Positions 1 through 8,104 of a stretch of 64,000 bases of DNA are shown here, in pieces. Made by a program: the position numbers and the translations under genes. How positions within the stretch are numbered: the stretch's first letter is position 1; every line of letters begins with the position of its first letter. The notes below the pieces were generated by a model. The model ran no database searches. It was not told where the DNA came from and was given only the letters and a program-made list of their open reading frames with translations. Source of the stretch: JAIEPX01 sp963725255 (lineage in GTDB: Bacteria; Pseudomonadota; Gammaproteobacteria; JAIEPX01); contig CAVRXV010000004.1 of assembly GCA_963725255.1 (NCBI GenBank), positions 186,001 through 250,000 of the forward strand, written 5' to 3'.

Positions 1-1045
1 GGAAACTGAGGGATATCTCAATACCTTGATACAATCCTGATTGATAGCCAGGTGTGTGAGGTAAGGCGACGGTATTGTTATTTGATAAGGTTCTGTATTG
101 ATTTGTTAGTGTGTCAATGTCGTGTTGAATCGCTTCTTGAGTGATAGAATTTTTCTTCATCGCTTCTAATTGAGCAATGGTTTCTTTGATGAATTGTTCT
201 TTTTGTTTACTATTCATTTCAGAAAGATTGATGCTATTGATTTTATCTTCAACTTGTCTTGCTGTTTCAAAAAATGGATTGTATTTATTTTCTATTTCAC
301 GCAGTGATTGTGTGATTTCATTCGTTTTTTCTGTGACTGCAGTGGATGCGGCAATAAAATTGTCTTCGTTCAGAAGATTTTCATTTTTTCTTGCGTGATA
401 TAGGGCTAATCTTTCATTCAAAACATGCAGTGATGTTTGAAAGCCAGCAATAGTTTTAGGTGTGCTCGCATCCATTAAACCGGCTGCACCAGGTACCCAG
501 CAATTTGCTTTTGTGTCTTTGAAAGGATCAGAATCTTTGGACATCACATCAAGAAAATTTTGATAGCTTTTGCCGAACGTTTCTGTGATTGGATCAACAA
601 TCAGAGGAGTTCGTGTTAAAGAATTAGCGGGTACTCCATTTCCTGCGGGGCCACGAGTTTCAACTTTTTGGTTATCCATGTAGCGATGGTTAGTGTCGAT
701 AAATTCTTTATGAGCATTAATTCCTGTTGCAGCAGCGCCAGGATTTTTCGCCATCCAAAGTGCTCGTAAAGTTGAGTTATACAGTGCACGACCTACATTT
801 TTAGGATAATCGTGAGTTGAGGCATCGACCCAATTTATTCCAGATTGTTCGATAGTTGTTTTTAATGCAGGATTAGTGTTGATGCCATCACAATGTTCAG
901 GATCATAAAAAGCGACTTTTGAATCATTGTGGTTATTTAAGGCGAATTCTGTGATGTCAAATTCTTGACCTTGAGTGTAAGGAATTTTTAGACTTTCGAA
1001 ATCAGCCTCTAAACGTCTTAATAAATTTTCTAGTGCTTCTATCAT
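1..1045 (-). CDS. Hypothetical protein, 3' end beyond the window
   Basis: An open frame reads from ATG at 1045 leftward to base 1 without a stop, giving the first 348 codons of a larger protein. The start has a good ribosome binding site (GGGGAGA a few bases upstream on the minus strand). The protein begins MIEALENLLRRLEADFES, is hydrophilic, has no signal peptide or membrane segment, and becomes rich in Glu, Lys, Asn and Gln with heptad-like spacing after about residue 240, suggesting coiled coil. I do not recognise a family. The composition resembles the other lineage-specific proteins in this window, so an effector-like role is possible but unproven. It is divergent from lptM-lysA. Confidence 0.75.
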   Translation of the reverse strand, partial: MIEALENLLRRLEADFESLKIPYTQGQEFDITEFALNNHNDSKVAFYDPEHCDGINTNPALKTTIEQSGINWVDASTHDYPKNVGRALYNSTLRALWMAKNPGAAATGINAHKEFIDTNHRYMDNQKVETRGPAGNGVPANSLTRTPLIVDPITETFGKSYQNFLDVMSKDSDPFKDTKANCWVPGAAGLMDASTPKTIAGFQTSLHVLNERLALYHARKNENLLNEDNFIAASTAVTEKTNEITQSLREIENKYNPFFETARQVEDKINSINLSEMNSKQKEQFIKETIAQLEAMKKNSITQEAIQHDIDTLTNQYRTLSNNNTVALPHTPGYQSGLYQGIEISLSF

Positions 1046-1179
1046 GTTTATCTCTCCCCATTTGTTTGCAAGTATACGCTGGTAATGTTAAGGAAATATG
1101 AGGTGTTCTGTGTACTTTACCCCGCTTTCTCTTTAAGATTGTTGCGGGTCTGGTTTAATTGAATACATGTGGGGCATTC

Positions 1180-1296
1180 ATGCGTTTACTGGTATTAATA
1201 AGTTTAATTTTTCTGGCGGCTTGTGGTCAGACGGGGCCGTTGTATTTGCCAGACGAAGCGGCGCCTACACACGAGCGTGCCCATGGATCACTTTAA
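1180..1296 (+). CDS. lptM: Small LptM/YifL-like lipoprotein
   Basis: A 38-residue frame beginning MRLLVLISLIFLAACGQTGP has a short hydrophobic signal and a lipobox LAAC, so Cys15 would be lipidated and the mature peptide anchored in the outer membrane. The mature start CGQTGPLYLP is the hallmark of the LptM (YifL) family, which in Escherichia coli binds the LptD-LptE LPS translocon. The gene sits directly before lysA and overlaps its start by 14 bases, the usual gammaproteobacterial arrangement, which supports the call. It is short enough to be missed by automatic gene finders. The function is taken from the family; the sequence itself shows only the lipoprotein features and the synteny. Confidence 0.85.
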   Translation: MRLLVLISLIFLAACGQTGPLYLPDEAAPTHERAHGSL

Positions 1297-2530
1297 TTAT
1301 CGTCAACATCATTTGTATGCTGAGGAAATTCCGGTTGTTGATCTCGTGTCGAAGTATGGTTCACCATTGTATGTGTATTCTCGAGCCACTTTAGAGCGTC
1401 ATTATAAGGTCTTTGATGAGGCGCTTGGAGCTCATCCTCATAAAATATGCTATGCAGTAAAGGCTAATTCGAATTTAGCGGTTCTCAATGTGCTTGCTCG
1501 ATTGGGATCGGGGTTTGATATCGTGTCAGGTGGTGAGCTGGCGCGGGTTTTGGCTGCAGGTGGAGACCCGCAGCGCGTGGTCTTTTCGGGGGTGGGAAAG
1601 CTTGCCTGGGAGATTGAGCAGGCTCTGGCCGCAGGAATTGGCTGTTTTAATGTAGAATCTAGGCCTGAATTAGAACGATTGAATGCGATTGCGGGCAGTA
1701 TGGGTAAAATCGCGCGGATATCGATACGTGTGAATCCTGATGTGGATGTAAAAACACATCCGTATATTGCGACGGGGTTGAAGGAAAATAAATTCGGGGT
1801 GGATCTTGCTGAGGCTCTGGAGTTGTATGAGTTGGCTCGATCGTTGCTCGGTATTCGTGTGGTGGGCGTGGATTGTCATATTGGGTCGCAATTGATGGAA
1901 TTGGATCCATTATTAGATGCCTTCGATAGGGTTTACGCGCTCGTCAAAACCCTCAAAGAACGTGGTTTTGAGATAGAGCATTTGGATTTGGGGGGTGGTT
2001 TGGGCGTGCCTTATCATAATGAAACGCCGCCGTCCCCCGGTGATTATGCGAAGGCATTGGCGGCACGTTTTACCGATCTCTCGCTAGAGCTGATTGTTGA
2101 GCCCGGTCGGGCAATAGCAGCCAATGCTGGGATCTTGTTGACCAAAGTCGAGTACTTAAAGTATGGGGCTCATAAGAATTTTGCGGTCGTTGATGCGGGT
2201 ATGAACGATTTATTGAGGCCGGCTCTTTATGATGCTTATCAGGATATTATTCCCGCGCAGATTCGAACTGATGTTGATGTGGCACGATTTGATGTGGTTG
2301 GGCCAGTCTGTGAGACTGGCGATTTCCTAGGTAAAAGTCGCGATCTTGCTGTTAAAGTTGGCGATCTTGTCGCGATCAGGACAGCAGGAGCGTATGGGTT
2401 TGTGATGAGCTCGAATTATAATTCGCGTCCCCGTGCTGCTGAGGTTATGGTGGATGGGGATCAGTCTTATTTGGTGCGTGAACGAGAGTCGGTGACGGCT
2501 TTATTTGAAAACGAGCATATTTTGCCGTAA
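1283..2530 (+). CDS. lysA: Diaminopimelate decarboxylase
   Basis: LysA is the PLP enzyme that decarboxylates meso-diaminopimelate to L-lysine, the last step of lysine synthesis. From ATG 1283 the protein has 415 residues, normal for the family. The PLP lysine is K60 in YAVKANSN; GGGLGVPY near residue 238 and EPGR near 273 bind the cofactor phosphate, and C343 in the CETGDF motif is the conserved active-site cysteine from the partner subunit. An in-frame GTG lies 60 bases upstream, but its extension would read through the lptM gene in another frame and has no family counterpart, so I chose 1283. It is followed by dapF, which makes its substrate. Confidence 0.95.
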   Translation: MDHFNYRQHHLYAEEIPVVDLVSKYGSPLYVYSRATLERHYKVFDEALGAHPHKICYAVKANSNLAVLNVLARLGSGFDIVSGGELARVLAAGGDPQRVVFSGVGKLAWEIEQALAAGIGCFNVESRPELERLNAIAGSMGKIARISIRVNPDVDVKTHPYIATGLKENKFGVDLAEALELYELARSLLGIRVVGVDCHIGSQLMELDPLLDAFDRVYALVKTLKERGFEIEHLDLGGGLGVPYHNETPPSPGDYAKALAARFTDLSLELIVEPGRAIAANAGILLTKVEYLKYGAHKNFAVVDAGMNDLLRPALYDAYQDIIPAQIRTDVDVARFDVVGPVCETGDFLGKSRDLAVKVGDLVAIRTAGAYGFVMSSNYNSRPRAAEVMVDGDQSYLVRERESVTALFENEHILP

Positions 2531-2550
2531 TTGCAGCAAACAGGGGTAAA

Positions 2551-2589
2551 CCTCTCACATAACGGGGTCTGACCCCATCATGTGAGAGG
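2551..2589. repeat. Two-tier palindrome between lysA and dapF
   Basis: Ten-base outer arms (CCTCTCACAT and its complement) enclose three unpaired bases on each side and a six-base inner stem GGGGTC/GACCCC with a one-base loop. There is no U-tract. The GGGGTC ends resemble those of the longer palindrome at 10546-10626. It may act as a terminator or mRNA stabiliser between lysA and dapF, or be the remnant of a mobile palindromic element. Confidence 0.7.
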
Positions 2590-2611
2590 CATAGTAAAAA
2601 AGAGGTGAACC

Positions 2612-3454
2612 TTGACGTTTAATTTCACTAAAATGCAGGCCTTAGGCAATGACTTTGTGGTCATTGACGGGATTCATCAGGGTATCAATTTTAGTGCTGA
2701 TGATATCCGTTCGTTGGCCGATCGGCATCGAGGTATTGGCTTTGATCAGTTGCTGTTACTTGAGCAAGCATCAACTCAGGATGCCGATTTTCGTTATCGC
2801 ATTTTTAATGCAGATGGCGGAGAGGTCGCTCAATGCGGAAATGGGGCGCGGTGTTTGGCGCTATTTATTCGAGAAACGGGCTTGAGTACAAAACCCGAAG
2901 TTGTAGTGGAAACCTTGGAAGGCAAGATGCGATTGCGCTGTCTTTCCGATAATCGCGTCAGTGTGAGTTTGGGTGTGCCACGTTTTGAGGCTCGAGATAT
3001 TCCTCATCAGCTTCCGGGGTCCGGTCCTGATTATCGTTTAGACGTGGACGGAAAAGAGCTGGAGTTATTGACTGTCAATGTGGGAAATCCACATGCAGTG
3101 ATTAAGCTTGATACTTCTGATGAAGTTGATGTTGACCGTATAGGGCGCGTACTCAATTCACATTCGGCTTTCCCCGAAGGAGTTAATGTGGGTTTTTTGA
3201 GTATTAATCCCGCGGAACGTAATACTCTCCACTTAAGAGTTTTTGAGCGCGGAGTAGGCGAAACCTTAGCCTGCGGTAGTGGAGCTTGCGCGGCTGCTGT
3301 AATTGCCCTTTCTCAAGGTTGGTGTCAAGGCGCAGTGACCGTTAAACAACCTGGCGGTGATTTGGAAGTGCAGTGGGAAGGCGATGGTCATGAGGTTTGG
3401 TTGACGGGTCCTGCAGAATGGGTATTTACAGGACGATGGGGCGCGCCGAAATAG
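2612..3454 (+). CDS. dapF: Diaminopimelate epimerase
   Basis: DapF interconverts LL- and meso-diaminopimelate, supplying LysA and the peptidoglycan ligase MurE. The 280-residue protein has the two catalytic cysteines of the family: C75 in the QCGNGARC motif and C221 in ACGSGACA. The N-terminal MTFNFTKMQALGNDFVVID is typical. Translation begins at TTG 2612, preceded by AAAGAGGTG at good spacing; no ATG would keep the conserved N-terminus. In many gammaproteobacteria dapF is followed by a DUF484 gene and xerC; here a lineage-specific gene follows instead. Confidence 0.95.
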   Translation: MTFNFTKMQALGNDFVVIDGIHQGINFSADDIRSLADRHRGIGFDQLLLLEQASTQDADFRYRIFNADGGEVAQCGNGARCLALFIRETGLSTKPEVVVETLEGKMRLRCLSDNRVSVSLGVPRFEARDIPHQLPGSGPDYRLDVDGKELELLTVNVGNPHAVIKLDTSDEVDVDRIGRVLNSHSAFPEGVNVGFLSINPAERNTLHLRVFERGVGETLACGSGACAAAVIALSQGWCQGAVTVKQPGGDLEVQWEGDGHEVWLTGPAEWVFTGRWGAPK

Positions 3455-3461
3455 TCTGTTA

Positions 3462-5066
3462 TTGAGTTTTTTAAAAAAAATACTTCCGAAATGGGATGAT
3501 TTCAATATGCATAGAAAATTTATTGGAGTTGCCGCTGGCAATTTGCGAAATATAAATAGCGTGATGACTCGATTAAGACATGCTCATGAGCGATCACTTC
3601 ATGAATTCAAGTTCAACGATCAGCGCTACAGATCCGATTCCACAAGTCACGAACAAACAAGGCTTTCTATCGCGGGATTAGTCGCAGTAACCGCAGTGGC
3701 TTTACTGAATAGTGCTGACTCAGAAGAACCTTTGAACCCTAAAAAATATAGTCGCAATGCGTATTTAACTAACATGGAAACTTTGATAAGCACGCATTAT
3801 CCGAGGCTAGCAAATCTACCCGAAGAATTATTAACGATGATCATTGAACAACTGGATTGGGTGCAACAAAATACAGCGTTTACGCCTCAAGCTTCTGTCA
3901 TTTATGATGCTTCGGATAATAAAGTTAATATTAGCAATCACCTTAATCGTGAAATACTACGCGCGTTAACTCGAATTGAAATGTTACTATTAATTACGCA
4001 AACTGATATTAATGATCCAGAACAGATAGCGCTGAGTTATAAAACTTTTACTCAGGATCAACGCGAAGCTGAAAAATTGTCATGCCAAGATTTTTGCCGT
4101 GTTTTAAATGAATTCAAAATCAACAATGCTGAGCTTGATGCGCAAATTCGAGCTGTTTTAATTGGTGCCGTAACATTATCGCCAACAGCCAATGCTTATC
4201 TTGCTCAAACGCAATATGCGAAGCAATATCCTTATGACAGCGTGCAATTTAGTGGTTTTACTGTGACCTTGGTGCCAGAAATGTATCCTGCGTATTCAAG
4301 TGCAAGTTCCGATGTTCAGCACTTAATTCATTTTGCATTTCCTAACGATAAGCAACATTGGCGACACATGTTTTATTTGGAAAATAATTCTGCATTTCAG
4401 GATTTTGAGCGAGCTAATTTATCATCAGAAGCTTTATCATTTTGGAAACGCTATTGGTTGATTAACGCTTTCGGATTCAATGGACACATCAAATTGGATA
4501 GTGCAGTATTTTTTGATGATAGCGTTGCGCTGCGAGCGAATTTATTACATGAAGCGATGGATGTTCATCTTCAAAACCCCGCTATATACACTGCAATTAC
4601 TTATGCCAATCTTTGTGCAAAACATCTTAAAATAAATGCAAACGAAGATGAGGCATTATTATTAACGCGGATGATGACAATGACAAATCTTATGACACCC
4701 GACGCTGCTTCAAACATGTACCAAGCCTTACAAGAATACCCAGAGCGAGACGCCCTTCTTCAGCTACACAAACAAACATTTAAAAGCACTATTTTAGTCA
4801 CGTATTTACCTGCCCTCTTATTCAACGTCTGGTCCTTTAGGAATCAAATGGGTGATGTGGTTGCTGCATTTCATTGGGCAAACAAAATCATCCCGGTTTT
4901 TACACACAACAATCCATTGAGCTTTAGAACGATGGATCGAGCTGCCGTAGAAATCTTAATTGCCTCTCATTTTTCTGATGCCGCTTTAGCTATTAATGAA
5001 AAAGGTGAAGTTAGCGCGCAGGTGCCCCCAAACTTACAAAAGACAAAAGGGTCAAGTCTTGACTAA
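3462..5066 (+). CDS. Hypothetical protein, effector-like, possible F-box-like motif
   Basis: A 534-residue soluble protein of unknown family. The frame opens with TTG at 3462, but ATG at 3507 (MHRKFIGVAAG) may be the true start; neither has a strong ribosome binding site. There is no signal peptide; one short hydrophobic stretch lies near residues 68-83. Residues 119-132, LPEELLTMIIEQLD, fit the first half of an F-box (LPxELLxxIxxxL), a eukaryotic ubiquitin-ligase adaptor motif used by some Legionella effectors, but the second half of the motif is weak. The rest is alpha-helical without recognisable motifs. The last five codons (ending SSLD) lie in a sequence shared with the palindrome at 10546. 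Function unknown. Confidence 0.7.
   Translation: MSFLKKILPKWDDFNMHRKFIGVAAGNLRNINSVMTRLRHAHERSLHEFKFNDQRYRSDSTSHEQTRLSIAGLVAVTAVALLNSADSEEPLNPKKYSRNAYLTNMETLISTHYPRLANLPEELLTMIIEQLDWVQQNTAFTPQASVIYDASDNKVNISNHLNREILRALTRIEMLLLITQTDINDPEQIALSYKTFTQDQREAEKLSCQDFCRVLNEFKINNAELDAQIRAVLIGAVTLSPTANAYLAQTQYAKQYPYDSVQFSGFTVTLVPEMYPAYSSASSDVQHLIHFAFPNDKQHWRHMFYLENNSAFQDFERANLSSEALSFWKRYWLINAFGFNGHIKLDSAVFFDDSVALRANLLHEAMDVHLQNPAIYTAITYANLCAKHLKINANEDEALLLTRMMTMTNLMTPDAASNMYQALQEYPERDALLQLHKQTFKSTILVTYLPALLFNVWSFRNQMGDVVAAFHWANKIIPVFTHNNPLSFRTMDRAAVEILIASHFSDAALAINEKGEVSAQVPPNLQKTKGSSLD
5049..5063. repeat. Isolated half-site of the GGGTCAAGTCTTGA palindrome
   Basis: The 15 bases GGGTCAAGTCTTGAC match the outer end of the 38-base arm of the palindrome at 10546-10626. 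Here the half-site stands alone and encodes the last residues (GSSLD) before the stop of the preceding gene, suggesting that a repeat copy landed at or eroded into the gene end. Confidence 0.55.
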
Positions 5067-5286
5067 TGACAAGTTCAGATGGCAAGCATTTTTTACGAAT
5101 CATGATTCGTATTAATGGGGGGCAACTGGGTATCTTCAGTTTAGCTGTGAATGGGTGAAGAAGAGGCCAGCATTGGTTTTCGGCGTGGATGAGTGCACTG
5201 AGAGTTCTGGTCTTATAACGCTTATCCTTGCGTATTAATCATTGATTTGATATACATCATGGTTTCGTCGGTTTTCGTCATCTGTT

Positions 5287-5315
5287 TTGCAGTTTGGCGA
5301 AACTGCCTGTATAGT
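5287..5315 (+). promoter_or_regulatory. Candidate dksA promoter with overlapping palindrome
   Basis: TTGCAG (5287-5292) and TATAGT (5310-5315) are separated by 17 bases, a good sigma-70 match. The palindrome GCAGTTT-ggcg-AAACTGC (5289-5306) overlaps the -35 box and spacer, the usual position of a repressor operator. The start of transcription would be near 5322, leaving a leader of about 60 bases before the dksA start, which has a strong AGGAGGG ribosome binding site. The rest of the 317-base gap (5067-5382) shows nothing else I can name. Confidence 0.5.
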
Positions 5316-5382
5316 CTGAAGGTTCGTATGGATGAAGAAATTCAGCTATTTAATTACATATTGATTCCACTAGGAGGGAGAA

Positions 5383-6024
5383 ATGGCAACTAAGACAACT
5401 ACCAAAACTTCGAAAACAACAAAAACATCTGCTAAGACGGCTTCTAAATCTAAGGTCACTGTTAAAGCCAAGGCACCATCAGCAGCGCCAAAGGCTAAGT
5501 CAGCTAAAGCAGCGCCGAGTAAAGTTGCTGTAAGCAAACCTAAAGCTTCGGTAGCGAAAATGAGTGCTTCAGCTCAGGCTGAAAAGAAGCGCAGTCGAGA
5601 GTTGGCTATCAGTGGCCCATATCAGTTTGAGCCGTATAAATTGAAAAAAAATGAAGCCTATATGAGCAAAGAGCAATTGGCTCATTTTACAGGCTTGCTG
5701 GCAAGTTGGAGTAAGGAACTACGTGAAGGAGCTGATTTAACGGTTCGGCATATGAAAGACGACGCGGCTATTTTTCCAGATCCTCTCGATCGTGCAGCAC
5801 AAGAAGAAGAGTTTACGTTGGAGCTCCGTACACGTGATCGCGAACGAAAACTCATTAAAAAAATTGATGAGTCATTGGAATTAATTGAGACTGGTGAATA
5901 CGGTTTTTGTGAAACCTGTGGTGCTGAAATTGGAATTAGACGTCTTGAAGCACGACCTACTGCTACGCTTTGCATTGATTGTAAAACAATCGATGAAATT
6001 CGTGAAAAACAAGAAATTGGCTAA
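5383..6024 (+). CDS. dksA: DksA-family RNA polymerase-binding factor with Lys/Ala-rich N-terminal extension
   Basis: DksA binds the secondary channel of RNA polymerase and, with ppGpp, controls the stringent response. The C-terminal part (about residues 70-213) is a full DksA: the coiled-coil tip FPDPLDRA with the two key acidic residues D133 and D136, then QEEEFTLELRTRDRERK, and a zinc finger with C176, C179, C197 and C200. Residues 1 to about 70 are a low-complexity tail of Lys, Ala, Ser, Thr and Pro, resembling histone H1-like or AlgP tails and absent from the 151-residue E. coli protein. The tail could add non-specific nucleic-acid binding; that is inference. The start has a strong ribosome binding site and the tail is in frame, so it is not a mis-called start. 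Confidence 0.92.
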   Translation: MATKTTTKTSKTTKTSAKTASKSKVTVKAKAPSAAPKAKSAKAAPSKVAVSKPKASVAKMSASAQAEKKRSRELAISGPYQFEPYKLKKNEAYMSKEQLAHFTGLLASWSKELREGADLTVRHMKDDAAIFPDPLDRAAQEEEFTLELRTRDRERKLIKKIDESLELIETGEYGFCETCGAEIGIRRLEARPTATLCIDCKTIDEIREKQEIG

Positions 6025-6039
6025 TTTTTCGGTGTATGA

Positions 6040-6957
6040 ATGTTAGCACTTGAGGTTCGCGACCTTAGAAAAGTTTATTCAAATAAAGTTGAAGCTTTAA
6101 AAGGTGTGAGTCTTCAAGTGCAAGAAGGCGATTTCTTTGCATTGCTTGGACCTAACGGTGCGGGTAAAACAACATTAATCGGCATCGTCACATCTTTAGT
6201 CAATAAAACCTCTGGTAATGTGCAAATTTTCGGTCATGATTTAGATTCCCAAAAAAGTTTCGCTAAATCTCTGATTGGTTTGGTCCCCCAAGAATTCAAT
6301 TTAGCGATTTTTGAAAAAGTCGAAAATATTTTACTACAACAGGCCGGCTATTATGGAATTCCTCGTTCATTGGCTAAACAGCGCGCTGAAAAATATTTAA
6401 AAAACTTGGAGTTATGGGAAAAACGAGAAAGTCAGGTTCGAGAATTATCGAGCGGAATGAAACGTCGATTAATGTTTGCTCGAGCAATGATGCATGAACC
6501 CAAGCTTTTAATTTTGGATGAACCAACCGCAGGTGTGGATTTAGAAATTCGTCGCTCGATGTGGGATTTTATAAAAGGCATTAATCAACAAGGCATTACC
6601 ATAATTTTAACCACTCATTATCTTGAAGAAGCTGAAAATCTATGTCGAAATGTTGCGATTATTGATCACGGAGAAATAATCACAGATACGAGCGTTTCGG
6701 GTTTGTTAAGCACATTACAAATGGAAAGCTTCATTTTATTCTTAGCGGAACCTTGCAAAACGTTACCAACGGTCGATGGTTTGATCATGCGAAAAATCGA
6801 TGATAAAACATTGGAAGTCGATGTGAGAAAGACACACAGTATGAACGAGGTGTTCGAAATTTTATCCGCTAATAATATTATCGTAAATAGTATGCGAAAT
6901 AAGGTGAACCGTTTGGAAGAAATGTTTATGTTACTTACAAAGAATGGTAAATCATGA
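6040..6957 (+). CDS. ABC-2 type transporter, ATP-binding protein (YadG-like)
   Basis: Nucleotide-binding subunit of an export-type ABC transporter. Walker A is GPNGAGKTT at residues 37-45, the signature is LSSGMKRR, Walker B is LLILDEPTAGVD, and the switch histidine is in TTHYLEEAE. The 305-residue length and the C-terminal extension of about 80 residues fit the YadG/CcmA (DRA) group. It overlaps the next gene by four bases (ATGA), so the two subunits are translationally coupled. The substrate cannot be deduced; YadG-YadH homologues are of uncertain function. Confidence 0.9.
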   Translation: MLALEVRDLRKVYSNKVEALKGVSLQVQEGDFFALLGPNGAGKTTLIGIVTSLVNKTSGNVQIFGHDLDSQKSFAKSLIGLVPQEFNLAIFEKVENILLQQAGYYGIPRSLAKQRAEKYLKNLELWEKRESQVRELSSGMKRRLMFARAMMHEPKLLILDEPTAGVDLEIRRSMWDFIKGINQQGITIILTTHYLEEAENLCRNVAIIDHGEIITDTSVSGLLSTLQMESFILFLAEPCKTLPTVDGLIMRKIDDKTLEVDVRKTHSMNEVFEILSANNIIVNSMRNKVNRLEEMFMLLTKNGKS

Positions 6958-7724
6958 ACACACGAAATTGGATAGCCTATTGGACGATTACTGAACGCGA
7001 AATTCGACGGTTTCTCAGAATTTGGGGCCAATCTTTGGTTCCTTCTGCTATCACAACCAGTTTATATTTTATTGTATTTGGTGGTTTGATCGGGGGCCGT
7101 ATTGGGTTTCTGCATGGATTTAGTTATGCACAATATATTACACCGGGTCTTGTAATGTTGGCTGTCATTACAAATTCTTACACCAATGTGTCTACATCAT
7201 TTTATCTTTCGAAATTTATTCGCAATATTGAAGAAGTGTTGGTGTCACCCGCAACGAGCTCGGTGATTCTTTTGGGTTATATTACGGGCGGTGTAATACG
7301 AGGTCTGATGATTGGTGCCGTGGTAATTTTAATTTCTTTATTTTTTACACATATAATAATTGCTCATTTTTTTGTAATGTTGTTGGTGCTTGTTCTTTCA
7401 TCGGCGCTTTTTTCTATTTTTGGTTTTATTAATGCATTATATGCGGATAATTTTGATCAGATTTCAATCATCCCTACTTTTGTATTAACACCATTAACCT
7501 ATTTAGGGGGCATTTTTTATTCCATTGAAATGCTGCCCCCACATTGGCAAATAATATCGCACTTTAATCCGGTACTTTATATGGTCAATACATTTCGATA
7601 CGGAATGTTAGGCCAATCAGATGTGAATGTAGTGGGGTCCTTGATAGTATTATCTGTCATTACTGTATTATCTTATTCTCTCGCGTGGATTCTATTGGAA
7701 AAAGGTATAGGGATTCGCACATGA
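6954..7724 (+). CDS. ABC-2 type transporter permease (YadH-like)
   Basis: Membrane subunit of 256 residues with about six hydrophobic segments, of the ABC-2 membrane family (YadH). It begins at an ATG inside the stop of the ATPase gene and ends four bases into folB, so three genes are tightly coupled. The motif LTPLTYLGGIFYSIEMLPP near residue 180 is typical of this permease family. It should sit in the inner membrane and, with the preceding ATPase, export an unknown substrate. Confidence 0.9.
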   Translation: MNTRNWIAYWTITEREIRRFLRIWGQSLVPSAITTSLYFIVFGGLIGGRIGFLHGFSYAQYITPGLVMLAVITNSYTNVSTSFYLSKFIRNIEEVLVSPATSSVILLGYITGGVIRGLMIGAVVILISLFFTHIIIAHFFVMLLVLVLSSALFSIFGFINALYADNFDQISIIPTFVLTPLTYLGGIFYSIEMLPPHWQIISHFNPVLYMVNTFRYGMLGQSDVNVVGSLIVLSVITVLSYSLAWILLEKGIGIRT

Positions 7725-8104
7725 GCTTCGATGAAATTTTTATCCGCAATCTAGTGATAAAAACGATTATTGGTGTCTTGCCTCACGAGCGTATTACTTT
7801 GCAGCCAATCGAAATCGATATTTTGTTGGCTACAAATCTTCGTGTAGCAGCTGAATCAGGCAATTTATCGGATACATTGGATTATGCATCTATCGCGACG
7901 GGTTTAAGTGAATATGTGAGAACGACTCAATTTGAATTAATTGAGAGTTTGGCTGATGCGGTAGTGAAATGGTTGTGGTCATATTCTCCTGCGATAAATA
8001 AAATAAATTTAGAGTTAAGAAAACCAGAAGCGCTCCCTATAGCGGAAACGGTAGGGCTGAAAATCACACGGACGCGACCATCAATATTAGCGACTGAGAA
8101 TTAA
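7721..8104 (+). CDS. folB: Dihydroneopterin aldolase
   Basis: FolB cleaves 7,8-dihydroneopterin to 6-hydroxymethyl-dihydropterin and glycolaldehyde in folate synthesis. From ATG 7721 the protein has 127 residues, close to the usual 120. Conserved residues are visible: E23 in LPHER, Y55 in LDYASI and the catalytic lysine K101 in ELRKPEALP. A longer frame from 7685 exists but would overlap the permease gene by 40 bases and adds nothing conserved. It overlaps the permease stop by four bases, and its stop TAATG overlaps the next start. Confidence 0.92.
   Translation: MSFDEIFIRNLVIKTIIGVLPHERITLQPIEIDILLATNLRVAAESGNLSDTLDYASIATGLSEYVRTTQFELIESLADAVVKWLWSYSPAINKINLELRKPEALPIAETVGLKITRTRPSILATEN

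Noticed and set aside
1223..1282. Upstream extension of lysA from GTG 1223
   Set aside because: It lies within lptM in another frame and has no counterpart in LysA proteins.
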